NCBI GenBank assembly: GCA_963764305.1
Contig: CAVXSD010000007.1
Coordinates: 806,001 to 870,000, forward strand
Reading direction: 5' to 3'
DNA length: 64,000 bases
Source of the DNA: Bog-473 sp963764305
Lineage (GTDB): Bacteria; Actinomycetota; Acidimicrobiia; Acidimicrobiales; RAAP-2
The first letter of the stretch is position 1; every line of letters begins with the position of its first letter. The position numbers and the translations under genes are program-made. The notes beneath the pieces were generated by a model, which saw only the letters and a program-made list of their open reading frames with translations, had not been told where the DNA came from and did not search any database. This document shows positions 34,793 to 43,515 of this stretch, one piece after another.

Positions 34793-36952
34793 CTAGACGA
34801 GCGGGACCGAGCCCCGAACCTGGGACCCCTTCCCGAGTTCTGAGTCCCACCGGACCGTTCCGCCGATGGCGCCGAGACGGTCCGCCATGTTGACGTAGCC
34901 GTGACCGCGCTGCGCCGTGTCCGGGTCGAACCCCGGTCCGTCGTCGGACACGGTGAACAGAAGGCCGCCGGACTCCTCCCACAAGCGGACCTCCACCCGT
35001 GCATCGGGCGCGTGCTTCGCCGCGTTCTGGAGCGCCTCGAGACAGCAGAAATACACGGCCGCCTCGGTCTCGGACGGGTACCGAGCGATGCCGTCGGCGA
35101 CGATGTTCACCGGGAGGGGGTTGCGGTTGGCCGCAGCGCGTAGCGCTTCGACGAGTCCGCTGTCGACGAGGAGAGGCGGGTAGATCCCGTGCGCCAGCTC
35201 CCGGAGCTCTTGAATGGTCTCTTGGACCTCGCCGGCCAGCTGGTCCAGCATCTCCATTCCGGCTTCCTGGTCGTCGACGATGATGTCCTTGGCCAACCGG
35301 AGGTTGACCGCCAACGCAACCAGATGCTGCTGCGCACCGTCGTGAAGGTTGCGCTCGACCCGGCGCCGCTCGGCGTCTCCGCTGGCGACGATCCGGGCAC
35401 GGGATTCGCGCAGCGCGTCGGCCTGCTTGCGGACCTCGTCCAACGTGGTCTGCAAGGCGGTATCGAGCTGGGAGTTGTGGAGAGCCAGGCCAACCTGACG
35501 GGCCAGATCCGTGAGTACCCGGTCATCGTCCTCGGAGAACGCGCTCGCCATCGCCGACCGCTCCACGACGACGAGGCCCAACAGGTCCCCCGCGTAACTT
35601 ACCGGCGCGACCCGGACCTGCTCCGCCTCACGCCCCTTGAAGAGCGCGGGCAACCAGACGGAAGCCCAGGCCGTCCCCGATACCCCGGCCCGCGTCACGA
35701 CCGGACGCTCCCGCGGCGACACGACCAGCGATCCGGGACCCAGATCGGGCACCGACGCCGTGCGCTCCAGGACCTCTCCGGTCCCCGTGTAGACCTCGGC
35801 GCTGGTGAGGCCCATCGTCTTGCGCAGGGACTCGGCGAGCTGCAGCAGCAACTCGTCCATGGGGATGGCGCGCGTGAGCCTGCTGCCGAACGTCCGCAGG
35901 ACCTCGTCGGGAGCCTCGCGTGATCCGTAGACGAACCGGGTGGCCGACTCGAGGAAGCGCGCCCGCACCGGCACGAAGATGAGCGCGGCCAGTCCGGATG
36001 CCACCATGGAGAGGGCCAGAACCTCCTTGTCGCCAGTGGTCTTCGGCGCGTGACCCAGACCGAGCACGACGACGAGGTAGATGGCCGAGACCACCACGAC
36101 GAACCCGAACACCGCGAGCACCTGGACCAGGGCCCGGCTGGCGTGGGGGCCCATCCCCTTGCTCTCCCCGGCCAAGAGGCCAAGGGGGACGAGCACCGTC
36201 GCCGCCGCCGTCACCGCGCCGAGCTCGCCCGGCCAGCCGATCAGCAGGTGGAGAACCGTCGCCATCAGTGCGACCGTGGCCGCCAGGGCCACTCCGATCC
36301 CGAACCACTCCATCCTTTCGCGGTGGTGCCCGATCGACCCGATGTAACGGGCACGCAACGGTGCGATCGCCAACGCTCCTGCAATCGACCAGCTGATCGC
36401 GCCGTCGGTGAGGCTGAAGGGCCGCTGGTCGACGACGAACACGAGGCCGACGGCGACGGCGACCACGTACCCGCTCACCACCATGAAGCGGCGCACGGAG
36501 TGGCGGAGCCGTCCGTCGGGCAGGGCGAGGAGGAAGTGGAACGAGATGGCCGTGACGACGATGGCGGCCATCGTCGCCACGCCCCGGGCGCTGCTCGACG
36601 CATGCACCACCTCTGACTTCCGGCCCGCCGTCAGCGCCACCGCCGCCATCAACGCGTCCAAGGCGGCGAGGAGATGGTAGGGGGACGCCTTGGTCACCAG
36701 GCGATCCCGCGCCCGCGTGTCAACGATCCCGACGAGTGCCCACGCCATGGTGAGGCCGAAGGCGACAGAGTTGGCCGGCGCGATCCCGTGCGGCACGCTG
36801 ATGCGCCACCCGATGACCACAGCGACCACGGTCAGCCCGAACAGGAGGACCTGGAGCAGTCTGAACCAGCCGAAGGTCGGTCGTCCTGGTGCGGACGCGG
36901 CGACGGAGGGCTCTCCGCCCACCTCGAACTGCACCTCGTCGCGCACGGTCAC
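34793..36952 (-). CDS. NarL-type membrane sensor histidine kinase (HisKA_3)
   Basis: 719 residues from GTG 36952, 16 bp behind the ATPase stop; the longer frame overlaps that gene and is rejected. The N-terminal half holds about ten hydrophobic helices (for example LLQVLLFGLTVVAVVIGWRI). Next comes a GAF-like domain (about 400-560), a short coiled coil, the HisKA_3 H-box VERNLHDGAQQHLVALAVNL, and HATPase_c with N-box EALQNAAKHA, G-box SDDGPGFDPD and a last GHGYVNMADRLGAIGG. A multi-helix N-terminus like this usually senses membrane state or a lipophilic cue. Probable targets are the two regulators encoded just after it on the other strand and the REC-cyclase in its own operon. Confidence 0.92.
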   Translation of the reverse strand: MTVRDEVQFEVGGEPSVAASAPGRPTFGWFRLLQVLLFGLTVVAVVIGWRISVPHGIAPANSVAFGLTMAWALVGIVDTRARDRLVTKASPYHLLAALDALMAAVALTAGRKSEVVHASSSARGVATMAAIVVTAISFHFLLALPDGRLRHSVRRFMVVSGYVVAVAVGLVFVVDQRPFSLTDGAISWSIAGALAIAPLRARYIGSIGHHRERMEWFGIGVALAATVALMATVLHLLIGWPGELGAVTAAATVLVPLGLLAGESKGMGPHASRALVQVLAVFGFVVVVSAIYLVVVLGLGHAPKTTGDKEVLALSMVASGLAALIFVPVRARFLESATRFVYGSREAPDEVLRTFGSRLTRAIPMDELLLQLAESLRKTMGLTSAEVYTGTGEVLERTASVPDLGPGSLVVSPRERPVVTRAGVSGTAWASVWLPALFKGREAEQVRVAPVSYAGDLLGLVVVERSAMASAFSEDDDRVLTDLARQVGLALHNSQLDTALQTTLDEVRKQADALRESRARIVASGDAERRRVERNLHDGAQQHLVALAVNLRLAKDIIVDDQEAGMEMLDQLAGEVQETIQELRELAHGIYPPLLVDSGLVEALRAAANRNPLPVNIVADGIARYPSETEAAVYFCCLEALQNAAKHAPDARVEVRLWEESGGLLFTVSDDGPGFDPDTAQRGHGYVNMADRLGAIGGTVRWDSELGKGSQVRGSVPLV

Positions 36953-36968
36953 AGGATCTGAGGTCCCG

Positions 36969-37673
36969 CTAGGAATGGACGGCGAGAGGGAGGTCGGACA
37001 CCTCGTCCACCGCGATCCTCCCGTCCCGCATGCGTACGATTCGGTCCGCGGCCGACGCGACACCGGCGTCGTGGGTGACGAGCACGATCGTCTGCCCCCC
37101 GTTATGGAGGCGGCTGAGGAGTTCGATGACCTCCTGCCCGCCCTCGGAGTCCAGGGCGCCGGTCGGCTCGTCCGCCAGCAACAGGGTCGGCTCATTGGCG
37201 AGGGCACGGGCGATGGCGAGACGTTGGCGCTGACCACCCGACAGCATGCCCGGCACGGTCCCCGCCTTGTCCCCGATCCCCAGAAGATCGAGGAGGTCGC
37301 GTGCGCGGCTCTCGGCCATCTTGCGCTTACGTCCGGCGATCACCGCCGGCAGCGCGACGTTCTCCAGGACCGTCATCCCCTCGAGGAGGTTGAAAAACTG
37401 GAACACGATCCCGATGTGACGCCGGCGCAGCTGGGACAGCTCGTCCTCGGTCCGGCCGGTGACGAGCTCTCCCGCCACGGTGATCGTTCCTTCGTCGGCG
37501 ACGTCGAGTCCGGCGATCAGATTGAGCAGGGTTGACTTGCCGCAGCCCGAAGGCCCCATCAACGCGACGAAGTCGCCGGAGTGCACGACGAGGCTGGCGC
37601 CCCGCAGTGCGCGTACCGGGGCGTTCTCAGCCTCGAACGTCTTGCGGACTTTGTCTACGATCAAGGCGTCCAT
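36969..37673 (-). CDS. MacB/LolD-type ABC transporter ATP-binding protein
   Basis: 234 residues: Walker A GPSGCGKSTLLN, Q-loop IVFQFFNLLEGMTVLENVAL, signature LSGGQRQRLAIARAL, Walker B LLLADEPTGALDSEGG, H-loop VLVTHDAGVA. The Q-loop FNLL and the family plan match ATPases that drive FtsX/MacB permeases. No intact permease is next to it; only the relic at 33090-33480 remains, so the transporter may be dead or served from elsewhere. It is the second gene of the REC-cyclase/ATPase/kinase operon, starting 1 bp after the cyclase stop. Confidence 0.93.
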   Translation of the reverse strand: MDALIVDKVRKTFEAENAPVRALRGASLVVHSGDFVALMGPSGCGKSTLLNLIAGLDVADEGTITVAGELVTGRTEDELSQLRRRHIGIVFQFFNLLEGMTVLENVALPAVIAGRKRKMAESRARDLLDLLGIGDKAGTVPGMLSGGQRQRLAIARALANEPTLLLADEPTGALDSEGGQEVIELLSRLHNGGQTIVLVTHDAGVASAADRIVRMRDGRIAVDEVSDLPLAVHS

Positions 37674-37674
37674 A

Positions 37675-39051
37675 TCAGGTCCCTTCGTTCGCCAGGACGT
37701 CGCCGGATCGGCATCCGTCGTCCACCAGTTTGTATGCGATCACGGGAGTCTCGCGCCCCTTGACCAGTTGGGGAGGTAGGGCGACCGTCTCCCGGGCGAT
37801 CTCCCAGGCGTCGACGGTGCCCTGGGACACCACTATCTCGCCCGCCTCCGCCAGCTGTTGGAGCCGCTGGGACATGTTGACCGTGTCCCCGACGAGGGTG
37901 TACTCCAGCCGTTCCTCCGATCCGAGCAGAGCGGCCGCCGCCTCCCCGGTCGAGAGCCCCAGGCCCAGCCCGAAGGGAGGCAGACCCTCCTCCTCCCACT
38001 GGCGGTTGATGGTCGCTTGCTTCTGGTGCATGGCCAGCGCGGCCACGACGGCCCGGTCGGCATGCTCGACCTGTTCGAACGGTGCACCGAAGACGGCCAT
38101 CACGGCGTCACCGACGAACTGCATCACCGTGCCGTTCTCGCCGAGGATGGCGTCGTTCATGGCCGCGCGATGGATGTTGAGCTGCCCGGCCAGCTGGCTC
38201 GGATCGGCGTGCTCGGCGATTGTCGAGTAAGAGCGGATGTCACTCATCAGAACGGTCACGGTGACCCGCTCGGTCTCCCCGATCTGGCGGCCGTCTCGAC
38301 GGAGTTTCTCGGCGAGGCCACCGGGAAGGAGCCGCGACAGCGTCTCCCCCTGTTCCTCGCGGTCCACGATCGCCTTGTGGAGCAGCCGCAGCCTCTGCAG
38401 CGCGCCCTCCGTGCCGGCCGAGACCCCCTCCGCCAGCTTGACGAACACGGCTTCGACTTCGGCGTCGACCGCTTCGGGCGGGAGGCGCTTGGCCGCGGCA
38501 ATGGCCTTGATGGGCTTGCCCTCAGCGACCATGGCCAGGAGTTCCTCTTCGGGAGGCGAGAGACCGCCGTTCGCGGTCATCGGACGCAAGAGCGCGTCGA
38601 CGATCGCCGGATCGAGCGCGTTGCCACCGGTGGCGACGGACCGAATGGCGTCGACGAGCTGGTCCCCCTGCGCGATGTGATCCTTCAGGAGGTAGCCGTA
38701 GCCCGCCGAGCCCTCGGCCAGCAGGGACACCGCGTATTCCGGATCGTCGTACTGGGAGAGGATCACGACGCCAGTCCCCGGATGCCGCTTGCGTATCTCC
38801 TTGGCGGCGTCGATACCTTCGCGGTTGAACTCCGGCGGCATCCGTATGTCGGTGACCAGGACCTGGGGCTGCAGGGTGGTGGCCCCGTCGACGACTTCGT
38901 CGTAGTCCGCCCCCACACCCACGATCCGCAGATCCGGGTGCCGCTCAATGAGCGCCTTGACCCCCTCCCGGACAATGAGGTTGTCGTCGGCGAGGAACAC
39001 CGAGATCGTGCCGGAACCACCCGCTGTGTCATCCACGGCTCTAGTTCTCAC
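37675..39051 (-). CDS. Response regulator with class III nucleotidyl cyclase output
   Basis: 458 residues. Receiver about 15-140 (FLADDNLIVREGVKALIERH, phospho-Asp in LVTDIRMPP, Lys in LLKDH), a degenerate LuxR-like helical linker (LSPPEEELLAMVAEGKPIKA), then the cyclase domain: VTVLMSDIRSYSTIAEHADP and QFVGDAVMAVFGAP give the metal Asp residues, and TLVGDTVNMSQRLQQLAEAG has the Asn and Arg. The substrate Lys is Gln, as in many actinobacterial members. It likely makes cAMP, or another cyclic nucleotide, under control of the histidine kinase of its operon. GTG start; a GTG five codons in is also possible. Confidence 0.92.
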   Translation of the reverse strand: MRTRAVDDTAGGSGTISVFLADDNLIVREGVKALIERHPDLRIVGVGADYDEVVDGATTLQPQVLVTDIRMPPEFNREGIDAAKEIRKRHPGTGVVILSQYDDPEYAVSLLAEGSAGYGYLLKDHIAQGDQLVDAIRSVATGGNALDPAIVDALLRPMTANGGLSPPEEELLAMVAEGKPIKAIAAAKRLPPEAVDAEVEAVFVKLAEGVSAGTEGALQRLRLLHKAIVDREEQGETLSRLLPGGLAEKLRRDGRQIGETERVTVTVLMSDIRSYSTIAEHADPSQLAGQLNIHRAAMNDAILGENGTVMQFVGDAVMAVFGAPFEQVEHADRAVVAALAMHQKQATINRQWEEEGLPPFGLGLGLSTGEAAAALLGSEERLEYTLVGDTVNMSQRLQQLAEAGEIVVSQGTVDAWEIARETVALPPQLVKGRETPVIAYKLVDDGCRSGDVLANEGT

Positions 39052-39168
39052 ACACGCCGGGTGCTCGGAACAGGTGGGGACCTTCCCGAACCGGGTGGTG
39101 CTAGGTACACCTCGCGATGCCTGTCACCACACTCGTCAACCCGGGGTTCGCAGGTAGAGGCTGTTTCC

Positions 39169-40188
39169 ATGAGTACAAACGGGCTCACCCGCCACACCGG
39201 CCTCGTCACCTCGCTCTCCTGGATCCCCACGGAGGCGATCCAGGGTGCCCAGCGGCTGGCATTCGACTCGGGGATCACCCACTATGACGCGCCACCCCCG
39301 AGCGAGGGCATGAACGTCGAGCGCCTCCGGGACGAGGACCGGTTCCGCTTTGCCAACGAGCTGCGGGCCTTCATCACCGTGGACGGCGGACGGATCGTCG
39401 ACAGCGGGTACGAGGGCGGAGGGCTCATGGGCACCACCCTGGTCAACCTTGGCGCGGTGCGGCACCGCTTCCAGGCCGTCCAGTTGCCGGACATTCAACG
39501 CGAGCCCGAGCGCGGCGACGGATGGGTCCGGTTCGTGCAGACGTGCGGCGGGCGCACGGGAGTACCGGCGCCGCGGCGGGTGCGCCGGCGCCCGTTCGTG
39601 CAGTGGCAGGCCCCGCTCGTGTGGACGACGCTCTCGTTGACGCTGCACACGGACGGCCGGGCGGAGCACACGCTGATCGGGGCCAGCCGCTTTCCCCGGC
39701 ACTGGGTCTACGGCGCCGACAACAAGCTCACGCACAAGTCCGGCCTGACCGACTTCAAGGACTGGTACCGCAAGTCGTTCGGCAAGCACAGCCCTTGGGG
39801 GGACGAGGACTCCGAGTCGCTGGTGTCCGCCGTCGAGTCGGCACTCGAGACGTCCTTGTCAGCCCAGCTCATGCAAGGTGGAGGAAAGCGCCGGATCGAG
39901 CGCTTCCCGGCCGGCACCATCCTCTTCAGCGAGGGCGAGCCAGGCACGGAGGTCCTCCTCGTCCTGGACGGCATCGTCCGCGTGGAGCGCGGTGGGGAAC
40001 GGTTGGCCGAGTACGGGCCGGGGGCGTTGCTCGGTGAGCGTGCCCACCTCGAGGGTGGCATCCGCACCTCGAGCAACATTGCGGTGACGCCCTGCCGGGT
40101 GGCTCTCTTCGACGCCGACTTGATCGAGCGTTCCCATCTGGAGGAGCTGTCCGCGGGCCACCGCCGCGAGGACAGGACGCGAGACTGA
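39169..40188 (+). CDS. Cyclic-nucleotide-binding domain protein with unknown N-terminal domain
   Basis: 339 residues from ATG 39169; the frame is open upstream antisense to the cyclase, and that part is rejected. The C-terminal about 110 residues are a cNMP-binding beta-roll: RFPAGTILFSEGEPGTEVLL, LDGIVRVERGG, and a phosphate-binding cassette GALLGERAHLEGGIRTSS with Glu and Arg at the expected places. The first about 220 residues (WIPTEAIQGAQRLAFDSGIT, FVQWQAPLVWTTLSLTLHTD) are an unnamed domain without DNA-binding motif or membrane helix. Divergent from the REC-cyclase and followed 4 bp later by the MBL gene, it is the natural receiver of that cyclase's product. Confidence 0.88.
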   Translation: MSTNGLTRHTGLVTSLSWIPTEAIQGAQRLAFDSGITHYDAPPPSEGMNVERLRDEDRFRFANELRAFITVDGGRIVDSGYEGGGLMGTTLVNLGAVRHRFQAVQLPDIQREPERGDGWVRFVQTCGGRTGVPAPRRVRRRPFVQWQAPLVWTTLSLTLHTDGRAEHTLIGASRFPRHWVYGADNKLTHKSGLTDFKDWYRKSFGKHSPWGDEDSESLVSAVESALETSLSAQLMQGGGKRRIERFPAGTILFSEGEPGTEVLLVLDGIVRVERGGERLAEYGPGALLGERAHLEGGIRTSSNIAVTPCRVALFDADLIERSHLEELSAGHRREDRTRD

Positions 40189-40192
40189 GCAC

Positions 40193-41044
40193 GTGCGTGT
40201 CACGTTCTGCGGGACCCGGGGGTCGACGCCGGCGCCCGGTCCCGACTACATACGCTTCGGCGGGCACACCTCCTGCGTCGCACTGTCCCACGACGACGAT
40301 GGTCCCGCCATGCGGCCGACGTTGCTCCTCGATGCCGGTACGGGGCTGCGACGCCTACCCGGGCTGCTGGGCGACCTCCCGTTCCGCGGCACCATCCTGC
40401 TGACCCATCTGCACTGGGACCATGTGCAAGGCCTGCCCTTCTTCCGGTCCGGGGACCGCGACGACGCACGCGTAAACCTGCTCCTGCCCGACCAGGGCGA
40501 CGACACTGACGCGGAGGCGTTGCTGGCGCGCATGATGTCGCCGCCGTTCTTCCCGATCGGGCCTTCGGCGCTACGCGGCCGGTGGCAGTTCGGCCTCGTT
40601 CCCGGCGAGGGGTTCGCGGCCGAGGGCTTCAGCGTCCTCGCCCTCGACGTCCCCCACAAGGGCGGCAACACGGTGGGGTTCCGCGTCAGCGACGGCCATT
40701 CGTCCGTCGCGTACATCCCGGACCACTGCCCGACGGCGCTCGGCCCTGGCCCAGGCGGCATCGGCGAGTACCACGCGTCCGCCCTCGAACTGGCACGCGA
40801 TGTCGATCTCCTGATTCACGACGCTCAGCTTCGGGCCGAGGAGGTGGATGCAGAGGGGTCGTTCGGCCATGCGGCCGCCGAGTACGCGGTGCGCCTGGGC
40901 ATTCTGGCCGGGGCCCGCCAGGTCGCGCTCTTCCACCATCGACCGGAACGGAGCGATGCCGAGGTCGAACGAACGGTGTGCCGGTTCGCGGAGAGCCCCG
41001 TGCCCGTGATAGGCGCCGCCGAGACGCTGACCGTGAGATTGTGA
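40193..41044 (+). CDS. Metallo-beta-lactamase-fold hydrolase (phosphodiesterase-like)
   Basis: 283 residues, GTG start 4 bp after the cNMP-binding gene. Start VTFCGTRGSTPAPGPDYIRF followed by GGHTSCV, metal motif THLHWDHVQG (HxHxDH), a further ligand set in LLIHDAQ and a final LFHHRPERSD. The CGTRGSTP..GGxTSC start groups it with the RNase Z/PhnP-like cyclic or phosphodiester-cleaving branch of MBL enzymes. Placed directly behind a cyclic-nucleotide receptor and opposite a cyclase, a role in hydrolysing a cyclic nucleotide is attractive but unproven. Confidence 0.88.
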   Translation: MRVTFCGTRGSTPAPGPDYIRFGGHTSCVALSHDDDGPAMRPTLLLDAGTGLRRLPGLLGDLPFRGTILLTHLHWDHVQGLPFFRSGDRDDARVNLLLPDQGDDTDAEALLARMMSPPFFPIGPSALRGRWQFGLVPGEGFAAEGFSVLALDVPHKGGNTVGFRVSDGHSSVAYIPDHCPTALGPGPGGIGEYHASALELARDVDLLIHDAQLRAEEVDAEGSFGHAAAEYAVRLGILAGARQVALFHHRPERSDAEVERTVCRFAESPVPVIGAAETLTVRL

Positions 41045-41051
41045 TCCACCG

Positions 41052-42521
41052 ATGAGGGACGCAGATGCCATCGTCGTGGGCGCCGGCCCCAACGGGTTGG
41101 TTGCCGCACTCATGCTCGCCCGGGCCGGTCTGGCCGTCGACGTGTATGAAGCTGCGGATGAGCCAGGCGGCGGGTGCCGCACCGCCGAGCTGACGCTGCC
41201 CGGATTCCACCACGACATCTGTTCAGCGGTGCACCCCCTTTTGCTGGCCTCGCCCGCCTTCCGCGACATCGATCTCTCCGCCCGCGGGGTCCGCTTGTTG
41301 ACCCCTCCGGTCGCCTTCGCCCATCCGCTCGGTGGCGCGCGCGCCGTGTTCGTCGGGCCCGAGGTCGACGACGTGGCCCGTTCGCTGGGGGCCGACGGGC
41401 ATGCATATGCCCGGCTGTTCGCTCCCCTCGTCCGGGACCTGGACAAAGTCCTGCCCGCCTTTCTCGGCTCCATGCGCGACGTGCCCCCTCACCCGCTCGC
41501 GACGGCCGGCTTCGCGCTGCGCGGGCTTCCGTCGGCCCAGCACCTGGCTCGGCGTTTCCGCACCGAGGAAGGCCGGGCGCTCGTGGCGGGCGCGGCGGCC
41601 CACTCCATGCTGCCGCTCACGGCTCCGCTCTCCGGCGTCTTTCCCCGGCTCTTCACCGCGCTGGCGCACCGCTACGGCTGGCCGGTGGTCGAGGGTGGCA
41701 GTGCAGCCGTCGTCGATGCCCTCGTCGCCGAGCTCACCGCCGCGGGTGGACGGGTCGAGACGGGTTGTCTGGTGAAACGGCTGGACCAGCTCCCCCCCGC
41801 CCACGCGGTCGTGCTCGACGTCACCCCGCGCCAGCTGATCGAGATGGCGGGGGACTCGCTCCCAGCGGGCTATGGCCGCGCGTTGGCCCGCTACCGCTAC
41901 GGGCCCGGGGTGTGCAAAGTCGACTGGGCCTTGAGCGGGCCGGTCCCCTGGCGCGCCCAGCGCTGCCGGCAGGCCGTCACCCTCCACGTGGGCGGGACGT
42001 TCGAGGAGATCGCCCGCAGCGAGGCGGACGTCAACGCCGGGCGGCACCCGGACCGCCCGTACTGCCTCGTCACCCAGCCGTGCGCGGTCGACCCCAGCCG
42101 GGCGCCGGAAAACCGGCACACCTTGTGGGCCTACTGCCACGTCCCCAACGGATCGTCGGTGGACATGACCGAGAGGATCGAGGCCCAGATCGAACGGTTC
42201 GCACCGGGTTTCCGCGACCTGATCCTCGGGCGCTCGACCTTCACGGCCATGGCCGCCGAGGAGCACAACCCGAGCTACGTCGGCGGCGACATCAACGCCG
42301 GTGCCGCCACCCTCCGCCAGATGGTCCTCCGGCCGACCGCGCGCTGGAACCCGTACCGCACGGCCATCAAGGGCGTCTACCTCTGCTCCGCCGCCACCCC
42401 GCCCGGCGGCGGCGTGCACGGCATGTGCGGGTTGGGGGCGGCCCGTGCCGCGTTGCACGACCTGGGCCACGACGGAGCGAACGCGGCGTGGCGTGACCTG
42501 ATGCGGGACACCGTGCCCTAG
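41052..42521 (+). CDS. FAD-dependent phytoene-desaturase-like oxidoreductase
   Basis: 489 residues, ATG 7 bp after the MBL gene. N-terminal dinucleotide-binding VVGAGPNGLVAALMLARAG followed by YEAADEPGGGCRTAE, and a C-terminal FAD motif GVYLCSAATPPGGGVHGMCG. This is the layout of the CrtI/carotenoid isomerase-like and RetSat-like flavoproteins. No other carotenoid gene is nearby, so the substrate may be another isoprenoid or polyunsaturated compound. It is the last gene of the + strand group starting at 39169. Confidence 0.9.
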   Translation: MRDADAIVVGAGPNGLVAALMLARAGLAVDVYEAADEPGGGCRTAELTLPGFHHDICSAVHPLLLASPAFRDIDLSARGVRLLTPPVAFAHPLGGARAVFVGPEVDDVARSLGADGHAYARLFAPLVRDLDKVLPAFLGSMRDVPPHPLATAGFALRGLPSAQHLARRFRTEEGRALVAGAAAHSMLPLTAPLSGVFPRLFTALAHRYGWPVVEGGSAAVVDALVAELTAAGGRVETGCLVKRLDQLPPAHAVVLDVTPRQLIEMAGDSLPAGYGRALARYRYGPGVCKVDWALSGPVPWRAQRCRQAVTLHVGGTFEEIARSEADVNAGRHPDRPYCLVTQPCAVDPSRAPENRHTLWAYCHVPNGSSVDMTERIEAQIERFAPGFRDLILGRSTFTAMAAEEHNPSYVGGDINAGAATLRQMVLRPTARWNPYRTAIKGVYLCSAATPPGGGVHGMCGLGAARAALHDLGHDGANAAWRDLMRDTVP

Positions 42522-42534
42522 GCGACGTCGCGCG

Positions 42535-43473
42535 TCAGCCGGCGAACCGGTCGACCAGCAGTTCGCCCACCTGCCGCACGGTGTCCGGTGTCCCGGTCGG
42601 CACGTTGAAGATGAAGTACTCGACGCCCGCCGCCGCCAGCTCCTCCACGCGGGCCACCAGCTCGTCGGCCGTGCCGACGTCCGAGGTCGTGGGCTCCTCG
42701 CCGGTGACCTGGCGCAGGAAGTCCTTGGTCGCCGCCGTCTCCTCCTCGCTGCCGGTGAGCACCAACGTGCTGAGCCGGCTGACCGTGACCTCGGAAGGGT
42801 CGCGCCCGAGCTCCTTGCAGTGGCCCCGCAGCACGTCGACCTTGTGGGCGATGGTGGCCGGGTCACCGAAGAGGTTCGTCATGTCGGCGTAGCGCGCCAC
42901 CAGCCGCAGTGTCCGCTTCTCGCCCCCGCCCCCGATGAGGATGGGGGGGCCGCCCGTCTGCACCGGCGGCGGCACGTTGCGGGCCTGGTGGATCCGGTAG
43001 TAGGTGCCGGTGAACGACGGCGTTTCCTCGGCGAACATGGCCCGGCAGATCTGGAGGGCCTCCTCCAGGCGGTCCAGCCGCTCGCCGGCGGGCGGGAAAT
43101 CGAAGCCCAGTCCCTCGTGCTCCGTGTCGTACCAGGCCGCCCCGATGCCGAGGATGGCCCGCCCCGAGCTGATGATGTCGAGCGTCGTCACGATCTTGGC
43201 CAGGTGCGCCGGGTTGCGGTAGGTGACGCCGGTGACCATGGTGCCGAGCCGCACCCGCGACGTCCGGGCCGCCAGGGCTCCGAGCAGGGTGTAGGAGTCG
43301 AGCATGGGCTGGCTGGGCCCGCCCATGGGGGGCAATTGGTAGAAGTGGTCCATCACCCAGACCGAGTCGTAGCCGGTCTCCTCCGCCGCGGTCGCCATGG
43401 CGACCACCCCGTCGAAGAGGGCGCCGGGTGTCTCGCCGACGGTGAAATTCGGGATCTGCAGTCCGAAGCGCAT
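42535..43473 (-). CDS. LLM-class F420-dependent oxidoreductase
   Basis: 312 residues of the luciferase-like TIM-barrel family: MRFGLQIPNFTVGETPG, YDSVWVMDHFYQLPPMGGPS, GTMVTGVTYRNPAHLAKIVT, ISSGRAILGIGAAWYDTEHE, GGPPILIGGGGEKRTLRLVA. It is the same subfamily as 24399-25268 but adds a longer C-terminal tail (VARVEELAAAGVEYFIFNVP). It ends 13 bp from the convergent FAD enzyme. Single gene; substrate unknown. Confidence 0.93.
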   Translation of the reverse strand: MRFGLQIPNFTVGETPGALFDGVVAMATAAEETGYDSVWVMDHFYQLPPMGGPSQPMLDSYTLLGALAARTSRVRLGTMVTGVTYRNPAHLAKIVTTLDIISSGRAILGIGAAWYDTEHEGLGFDFPPAGERLDRLEEALQICRAMFAEETPSFTGTYYRIHQARNVPPPVQTGGPPILIGGGGEKRTLRLVARYADMTNLFGDPATIAHKVDVLRGHCKELGRDPSEVTVSRLSTLVLTGSEEETAATKDFLRQVTGEEPTTSDVGTADELVARVEELAAAGVEYFIFNVPTGTPDTVRQVGELLVDRFAG

Positions 43474-43515
43474 ACCGCCGAACCTATCGGGGTGCCCGCC
43501 ACCGCGCGCCGGTCG

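Noticed and set aside
37858..39168. Long + strand extension of the cNMP-binding protein
   Set aside because: It is antisense to the REC-cyclase with no sensible domain; the real start is the ATG at 39169.
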